64,000 nt of DNA. Origin: Aralia elata. Lineage: Eukaryota > Streptophyta > Magnoliopsida > Apiales > Araliaceae. The DNA is taken from the NCBI GenBank assembly GCA_034770075.1, contig CM068384.1, positions 102,052,433-102,116,432 on the forward strand, written 5' to 3'. Position 1 is the stretch's first letter; the number at the start of each line of letters is the position of its first letter. Below the pieces are notes generated by a model. It was not told the origin of the DNA. It worked only from the letters and a program-made list of their open reading frames with translations, and searched no databases. This document shows positions 43,929 to 56,230 of the stretch, in pieces. The position numbers and the translations under genes were made by a program.

Positions 43929-45864
43929 ATGGCTAGAAATAGCGGTGGCGGTCGCCGCAGCTGTGGGCGATCAGGATCTGGAGACATGAGCCAGGTTGAA
44001 GGCTCGTCTTTAGGAGCTAGTAAGTGGTCTGATTCGTGTAAACGTATAATATATCTCAATATGCATTAGTTTATGTATTTTGACTAAAGTTTTATAATAT
44101 AATTACAGATGCTCGTCGTCGACGAGACCGACAGACTAACCTCGATCTCTTCGGTTGTCCGCCGGTAGTTCCACATGTAGTCCAAGTGGATGTCGGCTCT
44201 TCCTAGTAAGTATTCTACTTTGACTTAAAAATAAAGAGTTAAATTTATATAATTTGTTGTATTAAACATTTAACGTAACAATATTCAATTGTTTTTACTG
44301 TAGTATACTAGACTCGGTCGCTAAGGCGACCATACACACTATCTGTCTAACGCACCTCCCGACTGGGTGCATGCGCTTCAGCCAGTACAGCCAGTACGAT
44401 CCCGCGTTTATGGTCACTGTCTTGCGGGAGTTTCACGTAAGTTCATTTTCTTATAAATTAGAAACTTATACATACATAGTCGTTGCCCAATAATTTAATG
44501 GTTCATAACTTTTAAACTTTTGTTATAGAAATATTTTAGATATGATGAGGGCATCTCTCAGGTAGCCGGCGATGATGTTGTTATTGCACACATCGCCAAG
44601 AACTACGCTGGCTGGCTGTATGAGATGCGACAGAGGGCAGCCCGGGCAGTTGATGACCAGCTCGGGACCACGATTAGAGATCACCAGCCCTGCATAGTCT
44701 CTGATGCAGTGTGGGAGGCTATGTGTACGCACTGGGATGCTGACGACTTCAAGAAGAAGTCAGAGCAGGCAAAGAAGAACCATCGTACACACTACTGGCT
44801 CACAGTCTTTTGAGGAGGCGAAGTCGGTAAGTGTCATATACTTAGTTGTTTAGTTACTCATTTCTCACAAGTAAACTTCATAACTACTTTATGAATGTAT
44901 TTATTAGGCCATGCGACAGAGCTTAGGCCGACCTCCGTCTATGTTAGAGTTCTGGGATAGAGCCCACACGACAAAGGACTCTACTATGTCTCCCGCAGCA
45001 TTAGCTATACGGGCAAGTGTAATCGTAATTTTACGTAATGTTTAATATTAGTTAGTTCATAAAATGATATAATTAACTTACGTATAAGCCATAAATTACA
45101 TGACCGATTTCAGGCTAGTCGGGACCAGCGTGTAGCTGAGTTGCAGGCGGCTAGGGGGGATTCTGAGACGTTAGATTCCACCGTTCCTCCGCCCGAGATT
45201 GAATTATCTCGGGATGAGGAGCTGACACTATGGGTCGTGGCTTAGGATCCCCCTACTAGTAGTACCAGCAGATATCGAGTGCTGAGATTGCCGAGGATAC
45301 CGGCGTATACATTACCTGGAGGTAATATTATTTCTAATAAGTTAAGATTAAGTAACTGCATATATTATTAGTAATGGTATATTTATTTGCGTAGGCTCTA
45401 GCCAACGTCAGCGCCCGAGAGCTTCTGCCGGACCATCTCATACAGGCACTGGCTTGGACGACGAGATTTTCCAGAGGGTCATGGTTGCGGTGTCGGAGAC
45501 ATTCCGTACGGATCCGGTCATCCGTCGTCAGGAGTTGCCCAGCCGAGCTCGCTTTCACCAACTCGCCCAGGATATTGCAGCAGGGGCCACCGTCGATGGT
45601 ACGGGTATCCCGCAGGAGCAGTTCATCGCGATACGCGACGATGTGCTCCAGTTAGTGGTTACATTACTATCGGAGGCTTTTGGCCCGATTGGAAGTCAGC
45701 CCTTGCCTACTCAGGTATTATATTTACTTTTACTTATTTAATCTGTATGTTATTAAATTAATACTCTCATACGAACTAATGCGTTATATTTTTAATTGTA
45801 TTAACAGGGTGGCGATGGCGACGACGACGGAGGGGATGATGACGTGAATTTGCATACACCATAG
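43929..45864 (+). pseudogene. CACTA second gene, Ptta/En/Spm (Transposase_24, TNPA-like), multi-exon
   Basis: Likely the DNA-binding regulatory partner of the transposase. Exons with good splice sites: 43929-44019 (MARNSGGGRRSC, basic start), 44109-44215, 44304-44436, 44529-44826, 44908 to about 45016, about 45113-45321, about 45396-45714, and a last exon near 45809-45864 ending GGDGDDDGGDDDVNLHTP. Family landmarks: VWEAMCTHWDADDFKKKSEQ followed by AKKNHRT, SLGRPPSMLEFWDRAHTTKD, and a C-terminal acidic end. One frame break follows KKNHRT (about 44790), where the expected GSQSFEEAKS lies in another frame; another stop (TAG, 45243-45245) lies in the WVVA/DPPT exon. Exon ends were read by eye from GT/AG and continuity of the family pattern. 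Confidence 0.75.
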
Positions 45865-46582
45865 TCCATGCCCATGCATTGTATATATAGTTTAGTTTGC
45901 TTAGGTGTTTTGTATTTAGAATCTACTTAGATGTTTTATAAATCATATATTGTATAGTTTAGTTTGATTCTTTGTAAATCGATGTAATATACTTTAGTTT
46001 TGAAAGTATTTCGGCACACAATGAGTTATTCTTTATAGTTTTTAACGTTATAGGTTTATTATGATATATGTTGTTCTTGGATGTAGCTATTGGTATTGTA
46101 TTATATGTATTGTTGGGATAAGGCAGGTTACAGGTACAAAAATGGGATTTAAAAACCTGAAAAATAAAAAAATAAAAAAATTATTATAAAAAAAACATGC
46201 TATTTCCGACGGAATAAGTTATTTCCGACGGAAGTTCCGTCGGAATTAAGTATTAATATTTATTTTTAAAAAATAGTATTTCCGACGGAAATACCTTATT
46301 TATGAATGTCCCAGGAAGCGCCACGTGGCAGGTTAGTACCGACAAAATATTCCATCAGAATTTATTCCGTTGAAAAAGTCTTATTTTCGACGGACTATCC
46401 GTCAGAATTATTCCGTCGAAATAGGATTGTTTCCGACGGAAGTTATGACGGACTTAATTTCGAGGGCGTTATTTCCGGCCGAATTTCCGACAAACTATTC
46501 CGTCGGAAATAACTTAATTTCGACGGAATAGGATTAATTCCGACGGAATATTCCGTTAGAAATAAACCTTTTTCTTGTATTG
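45865..46582. repeat. CACTA 3' non-coding and right subterminal repeats
   Basis: 45865-46190 is AT-rich 3' flank. From 46195 to 46560 TTTCCGACGGAA/TTCCGTCGGAAAT units repeat at least fifteen times in both orientations, ending at the terminus CTTTTTCTTGTATTG. Confidence 0.85.
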
Positions 46583-46585
46583 AGC

Positions 46586-46913
46586 GACGGACCCGTCGCC
46601 ATAGCCTATAGCGACGGTTCTGTCCGTCGCTATAGGCCGGTTCGTTTTTAAAAATTTACCTATATATATTAGCCTACGAAGTGTGCCATGTATGCAAAAG
46701 GCAAAATAAAAGCCTTTTTCCCTTCTTGCCTCCATAGCATAAAAGAGATTTTCCTTTTCTTTTTGTTTCTTCCGACAAAGAAGGAAAAAGAGGGCTTGCC
46801 ATTTATATACATAGATATATATATATATATACAGATATATTGTTCCCTTCTTCCACATAAGCAAATAAGATATGCAAATCCTTGGGAACACAAATTGGAG
46901 TCAATATTCAACA
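46586..46913 (-). repeat. Copia B 3' LTR, part 2
   Basis: Continues the LTR after the CACTA insertion, starting with GACGG and TATAGCGACGG palindromes (46583-46650). It pairs with about 58640-58987: shared CTTTTTGTTTCTKCCGACAA and CACATAAGCAAAYAAGAWAT phrases. It ends TTCAACA before the purine-rich tract. Confidence 0.85.
46800..46855. repeat. (AT)n microsatellite in copia B LTR
   Basis: ATATACATAGATATATATAT run, equivalent in position to the simple repeat in the sister LTR, where a GA tract is also present. Confidence 0.8.
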
Positions 46914-49900
46914 ATCTCCACCTTGACTCATATTTTTCAAATACTTTATACTATAAATTTCTTTATCACTGTAGATATATCCTTCTCCCTGGATACTCCA
47001 CTACGAATTCAACAATCAATGTAGTAAATTAAGTCCAAGCAGTGCTTGAACTTCTTTTTAGAAACTAACTTTCTAAGAATTTCTGTGGCATTCTCCTTTG
47101 TCTGAACTTTACAAACAGCAATATCACCACTGTTCAACCATTCACGAATCTTGTGATACCGAACATCGACAATATGTTTGGTCCTAGTGTGGAACATCTG
47201 ATTCTTTACTAACTGAATAGCACTCTGACTATCACACTTTATCTAGATATTTCCCTACTTAAACCCTGATTCTTCAACTAGTCCCTTTAGCCAAAAAAAC
47301 CTCCTTGCCTGCTTCTGTCAATGCCATATACTCGGTTTTTGTTATTGATAATGCTACAGTAGATTAGAGCACTGACCTTCAACATATACATCCTCCACAA
47401 AAGGTGTATACAAACCTTGTTACAGATCTCCTTGAGTTTAGATCTCCAGTATAATATTTAAATCAACAAACATTGTAACCTCACTCCTTGCAGTATCACG
47501 ATCAAAACATAAGACCGTAATTGGTTATACCTGCAAGATAACGGAAAATCCATTTAACAACATTTCAATGCTTTTTCCCTATATTTGTCATATATTTGCT
47601 AACCACACTAACTGCATGTGACATATCTAGCCTTTTACATACCATGGCATACATAAGATAACCTACCGCATTTGCATACGGTACTTTGGACATATACTCC
47701 ACCTCATCTTGCATTTATGGGACCACTATGAAGATAACCTGAAATGTGCTGCCAACAGAGTGCTAACTGGTTTAGCATTATGTATGTTAAACCTCTCCAA
47801 AACCTTCTGCACATATCCTTTTTGAGTTAACCACAGTTTTTCTGCCTGACGATCTCTGTGAATTTTCATACCTAGAATTTTCTTGGCTAACCCAAGATCT
47901 TTCATGTTAAATTCACTACTCAACAAATTCTTCAACTGAAGAATTAATATTTGACTTCCTCTTTGCTGTTATTAGCATGCCATCTACATACAACATTAGC
48001 AATACTAGAGAACCGTCATCAAGCGTTCTGAAATACACACACGGATCATACTCCGAGCGAGAGTAACCATGAGCCACTATGAAGTTGTCAAACCGCATGT
48101 ACCACTGTCTCGGGGACTGCTTCAGACCACAAAGAGACTTCTTCAAACTATAAATTAAGCCATCTTTTATTAGTTCAATAAACCTCTCAGGCTGCTTCAT
48201 ATAGATCTTTTCTTCTAAATCACCATGGAAAAAAGTTATCTTCACATCAAGCTGCTCTAACTCCATATACTGTGATGTTACAATAGACAAGATTAACTGA
48301 ATCGATGTGTGTTTCACAACTGGTTGAAAAAGATCTCATTGTAGTTGATTCCCTCTTTTTGAGAGAATCCCTTTACCACTAAACTGGCCTTAAATCTTTC
48401 ACCTTCTTTGTCCTGATTGAGCTTCCTTTTTTCGTAAACACCCACTTACATCCTATAGTTTTCGATCTTCTTTGAGAAGTTAAATTAACTCCCAAGGTAG
48501 GTTCTTTTGTAGAGACTTTATCTCTTCTACCATCGTTATCGCCCATTTATCATTACCTTTGAACTAAATAACCTTCTAATAGCTAGTTGGATCTCCACTA
48601 CCAACAATCAAGGCAAAGGCAACCATGTCCTTAAACCCATATCTCTCCACTGGTTTGCTAACTTGCCTTTCTCTATCTCTGATAAGATTATAGGACACCT
48701 CATGGGAAGGATGATCATCTTTAATCACTTTAGATTTTTTTGTCTCTTCCGGGAGCTCCACCTCAACTAGGTGTTTCTGCAACTCACTTGATGCATATTC
48801 TTCTTTGATAAACTTGTTCAACATGTGTTTCTCAATGAACATTATATCTCTACTGACAATCTTCTTCTTAGATACTGGATCCCATAACCTATATCCCTTG
48901 ACTCCATCTTCATATCCAAGGAAAATACATTCCTTTGACCTTGGATCAAGTTTAAACTGTCACTCCTCGACTGACAGATGCACATAAGCTGGGCAACCAA
49001 AGATTTTCATCACAAAAAAATCAACTGCTTTTCCTGACCATACCTCATCAGGAATTTTGTAATCAATTCTAGCTGAAAAAGATCGATTTATCAGATAACA
49101 GGTTGTGTTGACTGCCTCAGCCCATAAACTCTTAGGCAAACCTGTTTTCAACCTCATACATCTGGCGTGTTCCAACAGAGTTTTGTTCATCCTCTCTGCA
49201 ACCTCATTCTGCTTAGAAGTTCTTTTAACTAAGAAGTGTCTGGTGATACCTTCATCTTGACAAAACTGTAGGAATAGTTTATCTTTGTACTCTGTGCTGT
49301 TACCTAGTCTGAAATACTTCAGCTTCTTTCTGCTCTAGTTTTCCACTTTAGCTTTTCACTGCTTAAAGATTCTAAAAACCTCAGACTTCTGCTTCATAAA
49401 ATACACCCACACCTTTCTGGAGTAGTCATCTATAAAGCTAACAAAATAATGGGCTCCACCCATTGAGATATGTCTTATTGGGGCCCTACACATCTGAATA
49501 TACATAATCAAGTATATCCTTACTATTGTGTGCTCCTACCTTGAAACTGACCCTTCGTTGCTTGCCATACACACAAAACTTGCAAAATTCCAAACTGCAC
49601 GTTTTGATACCTTTCAGCAACTGCCTTTTGTGAAGTTCTTTCATTCCACCTTTACTCAAGTAACCAAGTCACATGTGCCATAATTATGTGCTATCACTGC
49701 TAAAACTTTCCTGCACATAAATTCCTGCTCTACCAACAAATGTGTCCCCTATCAACCTGTAGAGGGTGCCCATTTTCTGACCCTTCATAAATAACCATTG
49801 AACCCTTGATAATTTTCAGGACACCATCTCTGACTGAGATACTGCAACCCATAAAATCAAGTACTATTAAAATGTATTAGGGAAAAACATGTTTCCCTGT

Positions 49901-51452
49901 TTTCTTCTCCATGTTTTCTTCCTAGAATTAGGACAACACCTGTGTATAAATATAGCAGCTCATAATCTGAATAATACAAGCGAGTGTACATATTATTACA
50001 ATTCTTACATGGTATTAAAGCTCTGGATGTACGAGGTCTTGGGTTCAAATCTTTCCGACCACACATTGCCTTTATAATTCATTTAATAGTGCAAATGCAC
50101 TTTTATTTCTCCCTTCTCTATAAAAAATTGCATTTGAGAGGGAGTCCTAACATGATATACATTGTTGGGCCCTCCATCTAATAGCTTAAGCTTTTAGATG
50201 AGTTGGTTACTTTACAAGTACTTCAACTGATAACAAGATTCTTCTTCAATTTTGGAATATACCTTACATCACCCGATGTTCTGACAATACCATCAAACAT
50301 TTTTAACTTTGATGGTTCATCTCCCAGTAACTTTGCAGACTGCATTACTACCTAATATCACGGTACCACCATTACAGGATGTAAAAATATCAAACCAATC
50401 CCTTTGAGGGGACATATGAAAAGAACAACCGGAATCCAAGTACCAATCTGTCAGGCTGCTACTGTCTCTAACAGATAAGAGATCACCTTGTAAAGCTTCA
50501 TTTTCTATCGCTGTGTATAGCTCTCCATCGCTGCAGACATCCTCTTGCTCAATAACATTAGCAGAATTTCAATTTGTTTACCTTTCTTCTTATTTTCTTT
50601 CTTCAACAATGGACACTAATTTTTGAAGTGGCCTTTCTCGTGGTAAATGATAACACTCAAGCCTGAGATTTATCCTTTCTTGCCTGATCTCGACTAAAAC
50701 CATTCCTCGTTCCTTGTTAGAATTTTCTTCTTCCGATTAGGACCCCTGGCACGTCCATCTAAAGATACACAAGAAGATTATCTCCTTGATCTGTAAAAGT
50801 AGTGCCCCTAAACTTATCTTGGTCCAGGACTGTTAACATCATATCGTCAACTGCAAGTTTTTCCTTCCCTACAAAGTGAGTAGTCTAGAAAGTTGAGTAA
50901 TGAAATAATCTGGTAGAGAGACAAGAAGCAATAAGGCTTTATCTTCTTCTTCCAGTTTCACATCTATACTGGTCAGTTAGGTCACCAATCTATTAAACTC
51001 ATTAATATGATTGGGGGGGGGGTCAAATCTGAACCTTCAATTTCATTTTAAAGCCAGTACAATTATTTTTTCAAATATAACTGATTTGATAGAAATTTTG
51101 ACTTGTAACTTTCTCAAGTTTCTCCCACAAGTACCTTCGGAGAGATTTTTGTCAAAACCTGATATTTAATTGATCTGTGGTGTCAAACTCAATTTGATTG
51201 TTGCCATGGTCTTTATTTCTAGATCGGTCCATTTTTCATCTATCATAATTGATGCTTCATCTTCTTCCTTTCAAATGCCTTTGCCAGCCAGTCCCTATTG
51301 AACTAACACATCCATAACAGTACTGTCAAATACTAAAATTTGACTTCTCGTCAAATGGCTCAATATTGTACCTCACACTTGTGTTTTCTATCTTCGTATT
51401 TGTGATATGTGAGATTTCTCTTCAACAGAATGAACCTGGCTCTGATACAAAT
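46914..51452 (-). pseudogene. Copia B polyprotein remnants
   Basis: Decayed gag-pol on the minus strand. From the 5' end: a CCHC-like zinc finger remnant (about 50612-50652), protease with WYLDSGCSFHMSP (about 50390-50440), pre-integrase block (about 49560-49640), integrase (48960-49190, LLEHARCMRLKTGLPKSLWA and NTTCYLINRS), RT (47726-48317: LDVKITFFHGDLEEKIYMKQ, SLCGLKQSPRQWYMRFDNF, active site YVDG instead of YVDD), and the RNase H tail (47009-47197, HTRTKHIVDVRYHKIREWLN). Multiple stops and frameshifts separate all blocks. A nine-base G run lies at about 51014. The domain order confirms Ty1/copia. This is a fossil copy. Confidence 0.85.
49866..50215. mobile_element. TRIM-like / short LTR insertion in copia B
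   Basis: A ~350-bp segment interrupts copia B between protease and integrase and is bounded by a direct repeat AAGTACT (49859-49865 and 50216-50222). Inside, a ~135-bp LTR-like segment (TGTATTAGGG at 49873 to CTTACA at 50009) contains GTGTATAAATATAGC and is followed directly by TGGTATTAAAGCTC, a decayed tRNA-iMet primer site. A GGTTCAAATC phrase lies ~25 bp later. The second LTR is incomplete. It could alternatively be a solo LTR with partial interior. Confidence 0.5.
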
Positions 51453-51769
51453 TGTTGCATAAATCGAGCATAAACACGCACTGAGATAACACATGCAATA
51501 CTATATGACATATAATAAATAAATGACACAAGAATTTTACGTGCAAAACTCAATTTGGAAAAAACCACTGGAAGAGATCTCAGAAATCCACTACGAAATA
51601 TTAAAGATTACAAGCCTTTTTATCTAAGAAACTAAACGCATTAATTATTTTCTCTCAACTTCTCTCTCTACCTCACTTTCTCTCTCTAAAACTCAACTGA
51701 ACTTTTCTCTCTCCTGTTGCTCTCGGATGGCATTTTTTGGAGGTATATCTTTCTTTCTATATTTGTTTG
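51453..51769 (-). repeat. Copia B 5' LTR, part 1
   Basis: Starts TGTTGCATAAATCGAGC next to the primer site and pairs with 37025-37340. Ends at the TSD GTTTG (51765-51769) of gypsy D. Confidence 0.88.
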
Positions 51770-52308
51770 TGTAAGCCCAAGTAGAAATTAGGGTTTACAT
51801 GAGACCTAAAAAGGGAATAATAAATTCAAAAAAGTCAAAAAAATAAGACATGAGAGGAGCCTCCACGAGTCCCGAGGTAGAAGACTCATGGAGACAACTC
51901 ATTTTGGGAATTGGTAGAGGGATTGGATTGGTGGCTAGAAGGACAAAACGATTTAGGCATTACTCAAGTAATTAAGGGTATTTTTGGAATTTTCCCTGAG
52001 GTCACATGCTTGGCACACTACCTAGACATGTGCTTGGCAAATGATCACTCTACAAGAAATTCTATAAATACTCTCCCCATATCAATAAAAAGGGGTGGAT
52101 TTTCCTTTGGATTCTCTCTGCAACCCGAGACACCCGAGAAGGCTCTTCCACCTAAAAGTTCTACCACGTGTTACTGGAGTAATCGCCTACCTGTTCTTCT
52201 CCCCTCTCCAGCTCACCAATTAATTTCGTACTCTTCATGGATTTCTCTTCCTCCTTAGTTAACACGAAACCCCACCAACATTGCAAGGTTACGATTTCCT
52301 TGCCTACA
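51770..52308 (+). repeat. Element D 5' LTR
   Basis: 539 bp. TATA-like CTATAAATACTCTCCCC at about 52063. Characteristic phrases GATTGGTGGCTAGAAGGAC, GTTACTGGAGTAATCGCCTA and CCTGTTCTTCTCCCCTCTCC recur in the other three family LTRs (57806, 59694 and, inverted, 61646). Confidence 0.9.
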
Positions 52309-52474
52309 TTTTCTGGCGACTCTGTTGGGGAGGTGTAGAATTCGTGAAGGGTATACTCACAACTCGAAATCCAGCTCCAAGGCAAGCGAATCAAGCTTCC
52401 CAAGGCGCAAATCTGGATTTTGACAGACCAATCCCTAGAAGGACACCTCAGAAGGGAGTTCAACTTCACCACAT

Positions 52475-53696
52475 ATGGCTGATCAACAACCAACCAACAC
52501 CAGGCAGACGAGCACGGGCATGCACGGCGAAGAAGCATCAAGGGAGCAGACAACCATGAACATTGTGCAGTTGGAAATGCTTAAGGCATTAAAGGAAGTA
52601 CGAGAAGGATAAGGGATGGTGATGGCCACGATGTTAGAAATGTAGAGGCAACATGAAGAGATGGAGAATTTTCGCAAGCAGATGATGCAGATACCAACCT
52701 TCAAGGCCATATTTTCTAGGAAATTCGCAAGTAGAATAAGCAGGAGTGGATGACAATAACAAGGAAAATCAGAATGCAACTCCAACAACGGAGAGTCAGC
52801 CAATTCCGATCATCCACCTAGAGCCTCAGAACAGTGGTGACATACCACAACCCAGACAGGAAGCAAGCCAGCCTCAATCAACCATCATTCCAGTTATACT
52901 CCCAGTATTTTCACAAGTGCAGATGCCGACCATTCCGAGCCACATCCAACGAACTAGTCACCAAGCACAACCAATGCAAGTTCCGCATGATGCAAGTATA
53001 CACTAACCGATTTATTTGCCACACACATTACTGATGCAACATTACATCACAACCCCTCAGAGAATTCATACAACAAGTCAGTATATGACAAAGGATGATA
53101 TGATCGACGTAATCAATCAATTTCGCAAACAAACAACCCGACCTTTAGAATTGGACTTTACTCTACCTTACCCGACTCATATCCGGAGACAGCCTTACCC
53201 AACAGGGTATATTGAGCACCCTCCACAGTTTCCAAAGTACAACGGAGAAAAAAGGAATGTCAGAGAACATATAGCCAGGTTTGTAGAGTCGATGTCACCA
53301 TGGTTGGGTTACAACGAAGTAAGCAACCATAACATTTTGATGCAAGAATTCAACAAGACGTTGACGGATAGTGCCTTTAGTTGGTACTATAATTTGGAGA
53401 AGGGATCAGTCCACGATTGGGATGATCTGAAATTATAATTTTTTAAGAAGTTTTTCTATGTGCAGAAACAAGTGACCATAGTAGAGCTCATGAGATTCAA
53501 ACAAAAGCCAAACGAAGAATTGTCGGACTATGTGGACAGATTTAGGGCTCAGGCACAGAAGTGTGCGGAGCCGGTTGAAGAGAAGAATCTAGTGAACATA
53601 TGCAACAATGGTGCCTTAGATGCCTTCAAACCCCATCTCATAACTAAAGCATATGATTCCTTTGCAACACTCTCATCGTTTGCACAGGACTTATGA
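52475..53696 (+). pseudogene. Element D Gag (Ty3/gypsy type), with frameshift and stops
   Basis: The capsid frame. A likely start is ATG 52475 (ADQQPTNTRQTSTG, then MNIVQLEMLKALKEV), which runs to an in-frame TAA near 52610; the capsid part follows in another frame. From 52746 a single frame continues to TGA 53694-53696 with two internal TAA stops (53004-53006, 53436-53438). The Retrotrans_gag core is clear: YIEHPPQFPKYNGEKRNVRE, LMQEFNKTLTDSAFSWYYNL then SVHDWDDL, and MRFKQKPNEELSDYVDRFRA. Only point changes and one shift break it. No zinc knuckle or protease follows intact. Confidence 0.85.
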
Positions 53697-54240
53697 GGAA
53701 TTATGACATTGCCCGAGAACCATACGACTGTTACGTGGAAAGGCAAGAGGACGACTACGTAGCTTTAGCAGATTCTCAGCAAAAGCCACAAGGGGGCAAG
53801 ATGCAAAAGAATGAAGAGGAGACCTGACTTCTGTGTGCACCATTAACATGCATGACACTCCACCATGGATTGTTATAATCTGCAAAGGATCTACAATGAG
53901 AAATTAGGAGCAAGTGAAATTGAATTGGAAATTGGGGAAGCATTGTGCTAGACAAGCCACTGCCTAATCACCTTATCAGGCAATGAAACTCCCTTCATCA
54001 ATAAGGCTGACTTACTCTACTAAGTTCCAATGTGCTAAGATTACTGATAGGACCCTTCTTGTTTGGGGATGTTTAGGATGTGTAGGATGTTTAGTATGCT
54101 TTGGCTAGTTTGCTTTCTTATTTAGTTGACATCTCTTATGTTATGCATATGAGATCTCGTCAATTATGATTTGGGTATACCCCTCTACTTTTATATATAT
54201 TCTTTTGTTTCTATTCAATCTTAAAAAAAAGGGAATAAGG
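53697..54240. other. Element D region between gag and the integrase remnant
   Basis: Decayed sequence. 53697-53950 still reads in pieces like the end of gag (YNLQRIYNEKLGASEIEL). 54040-54230 is T-rich with a GGATGTTTAGGATGTGTAGG tandem phrase. Protease, RT and RNase H, expected here, are missing. Confidence 0.5.
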
Positions 54241-54660
54241 ACATTAAGAATTTGATGGATAGATACAAGGTGAAACACGACAAATCGTCACCTTATTACC
54301 CAAAAGGTAATTGACAAGTAAAGAGCTTAGTCGACTTCAAAGACAAAATAATATAAAGGCTAGAATGTAACCACGAAAAGCTGTGAAGACGATACAATAC
54401 TGCAGTGACACCACAACAAATTTTAGTGGGGGACTTGGTGCTCAAGTACAATGAATCAAGTCCACGAAAGGAACATCAACCACCAAAATTTTTCCCAAAT
54501 GGGATAAGGCCCGTTATAGGGTACCTAGAGAGATCTCCGAAAACAGGGAAATTGGCAAAATATCCTCGTGAGGGATCATGGATGCTAATCTTTGGGTCAC
54601 TAAACCTTGAAATAGGTAAAGAAAATAGTTACAACATGAGATAGTCATACACAATAGTTA
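54241..54660 (+). pseudogene. Element D integrase C-terminal remnant
   Basis: Reads KNLMDRYKVKHDKSSPYYPK then GN and VKSL after a stop, corresponding to the RYxIKHxxSTPYYPQGNGQ block of gypsy integrase with the catalytic Glu region broken. A frame at 54405-54644 contains LVGDLVLKYNES (the GDLVLK block of the integrase C-terminal domain), KFFPNGIRPVIGYL and WMLIFGSLNLEIG. The catalytic core upstream is deleted. Confidence 0.7.
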
Positions 54661-54669
54661 CTCGATTTT

Positions 54670-55000
54670 AACGTTTAAAAGTGACCGAGGCACTCTGAAC
54701 TTAAGGTCCTCGAAATCCGTACAAGTTACGCTTTCCATAACTTTTAAAAGGATGGAACCGGAGGCACCTGACCTTAAGTCCTCGAACCCAACAAGTTACC
54801 GCTTTCAACTTTAAAATGTGACCTTGAGGGGCACCTCACCGATTAAGAGCTCCTCGGTAACCCGACAAGTATTACGCTTATTAACTTTTAAAAGTGATCA
54901 AGGCTATCCTGACCTTAAGTCCTCGAACCCGACAAGTTACGCTTTCAACTTAAAAAAAGATGGATCAGAGGCACCTGACTTTAAGTCCCTCTGAACACTT
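54670..55000. repeat. Tandem ~65-75 bp repeats in the element D 3' region
   Basis: About five degenerate units, each containing TTTTAAAAGTGAYCNAGGCA, CTGACCTTAAGTCCTCGAAC and CAAGTTACGCTTTCAAC. 3' UTR tandem repeats are known in Tat/Ogre-type gypsy elements and can seed satellite DNA. Confidence 0.8.
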
Positions 55001-55039
55001 GATAATGTCCCCTCATAGAATTTGGAGAAATATACGGTA

Positions 55040-56230
55040 GAATCCTTCTAGGGAGGATGACAATCAACCAACAGACTCTAAATGATTCTCCCTCGAGGAC
55101 GGTAGGATTCGCAGCTCAAAGGATCACAACATCAGCAATGACGTATCACTCGTTTACCCTCAATGCTATCAATTATCATGTGAAAATGGTTGTTGGATGC
55201 TTCACATCTAAACAAAGAAGAATGTCAACATCAAGACTTGACGCAATCATCGTGTGGTGAAGAAGGACTCCAACAATAATAGTGATAGGTTGGGGGAGGA
55301 CTTACAAATTAGTGTGACATGGCCGCCTCACTTGCCCGTAACCCATAAGAAATTCAATGCTAATCTGATTAAAAACAAGCGCAGTGATGAACACGAGATA
55401 AGAAATGAAGGCCACTCATGATAATATTGGAAGAGACCCTCAGAGCGTAGTTGCCACTCAACATACTAAGAACTGGAACTAAGGAGAGTTCCATCCCTAC
55501 CATGGAAAGGAGGACAGAACTTACAAAACAAATTCATTATAACAAAGGATAATACTATGCGAGCAAAACAAAATGCATTACAAACAATGTCGCATGAGAT
55601 TAAGATCTCCACTGAGCAGATGGTTATGTAAAGCATGTATTGAGTTATTCTTTCAACCACAAAAACTTGACAAGGAGCAAAAAGACAACGGTTTGAGTGT
55701 TTATGTTATCTTATGAGAGATTTAGAGTTTTCTTCCATCTGATTAATGAGTCCATAACCAGTTTCTAGTAAATACACCTAAAGAATGCCATATTAATAGG
55801 CATATCAACTTCTCCAATAACAATGTTGATCAAAAAGTCTTCATATGGACAGAAACATGGGAAAGGTCCCATACCATAATCACGCATCTTTACCAATGAA
55901 ACCCAAGACCTTGGTTGCCCTACCCGAAGAGGGCAAGAATTTGCCACACTCCTATCAGGCAGACAATCTCGGCAGAAATCCTTCTGGGAGGATTGAAAAA
56001 TCAACAACAGGCTCTAAAAAGGATTCTCCCTCGGGGAGGGTGACATCGTATCATCAGTATTCAACGAGGATACATCACCAGTACCATCAAGGTTGTCCAT
56101 TAAGAGATGAGGTATGTTGGGGGCGACGGGACATTATACAATTCACAGTAGGACCCGAGACCACATTCACCACAAGGAAATCGTCATCGCCATCAAGACT
56201 GACACGATCATCCATGAAGTGTTTCTAAAG
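55040..56230. repeat. Large segmental duplication within the element D 3' region
   Basis: Two ~200-bp blocks (about 55045-55260 and 55975-56225) share GAATCCTTCTRGGAGGATKR, CAACAACAGRCTCTAAA, GGATTCTCCCTCGRGG and ATCAAGACTKACRCRATCAT phrases in the same order. The spacer (55261-55974) is non-coding. The duplication is diverged. Confidence 0.6.

Larger units (their letters stand above)
37598..46582 (+). mobile_element. CACTA (En/Spm) DNA transposon, complete, 8,985 bp
   Basis: The left terminus CACTACAAGAAAAA (37598) and the right terminus, in reverse complement CAATACAAGAAAAA (ending 46582), match at 13 of 14 positions. The 3-bp TSD AGC (37595-37597 and 46583-46585) is exact. Subterminal regions are full of TTCCGTCGGAAAT/CGACGGAAT repeats in both orientations. 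Two plus-strand genes lie inside: a TNP2-type transposase (about 40172-43842) and a Ptta/TNPA-type gene (43929-45864). Removing the element and one TSD restores a TATAGCGACGG motif in the copia B LTR. The altered right terminus and frameshifts suggest it is no longer autonomous. Confidence 0.93.

Noticed and set aside
46195..46560. CRISPR-like array of regularly repeated TTTCCGACGGAA
   Set aside because: Spacing is irregular, units occur in both orientations, and they are the subterminal repeats of a CACTA transposon in a plant genome.
51008..51024. G-quadruplex or regulatory G tract
   Set aside because: A single run of nine G in decayed copia B coding sequence; more likely a mutation or sequencing slippage.
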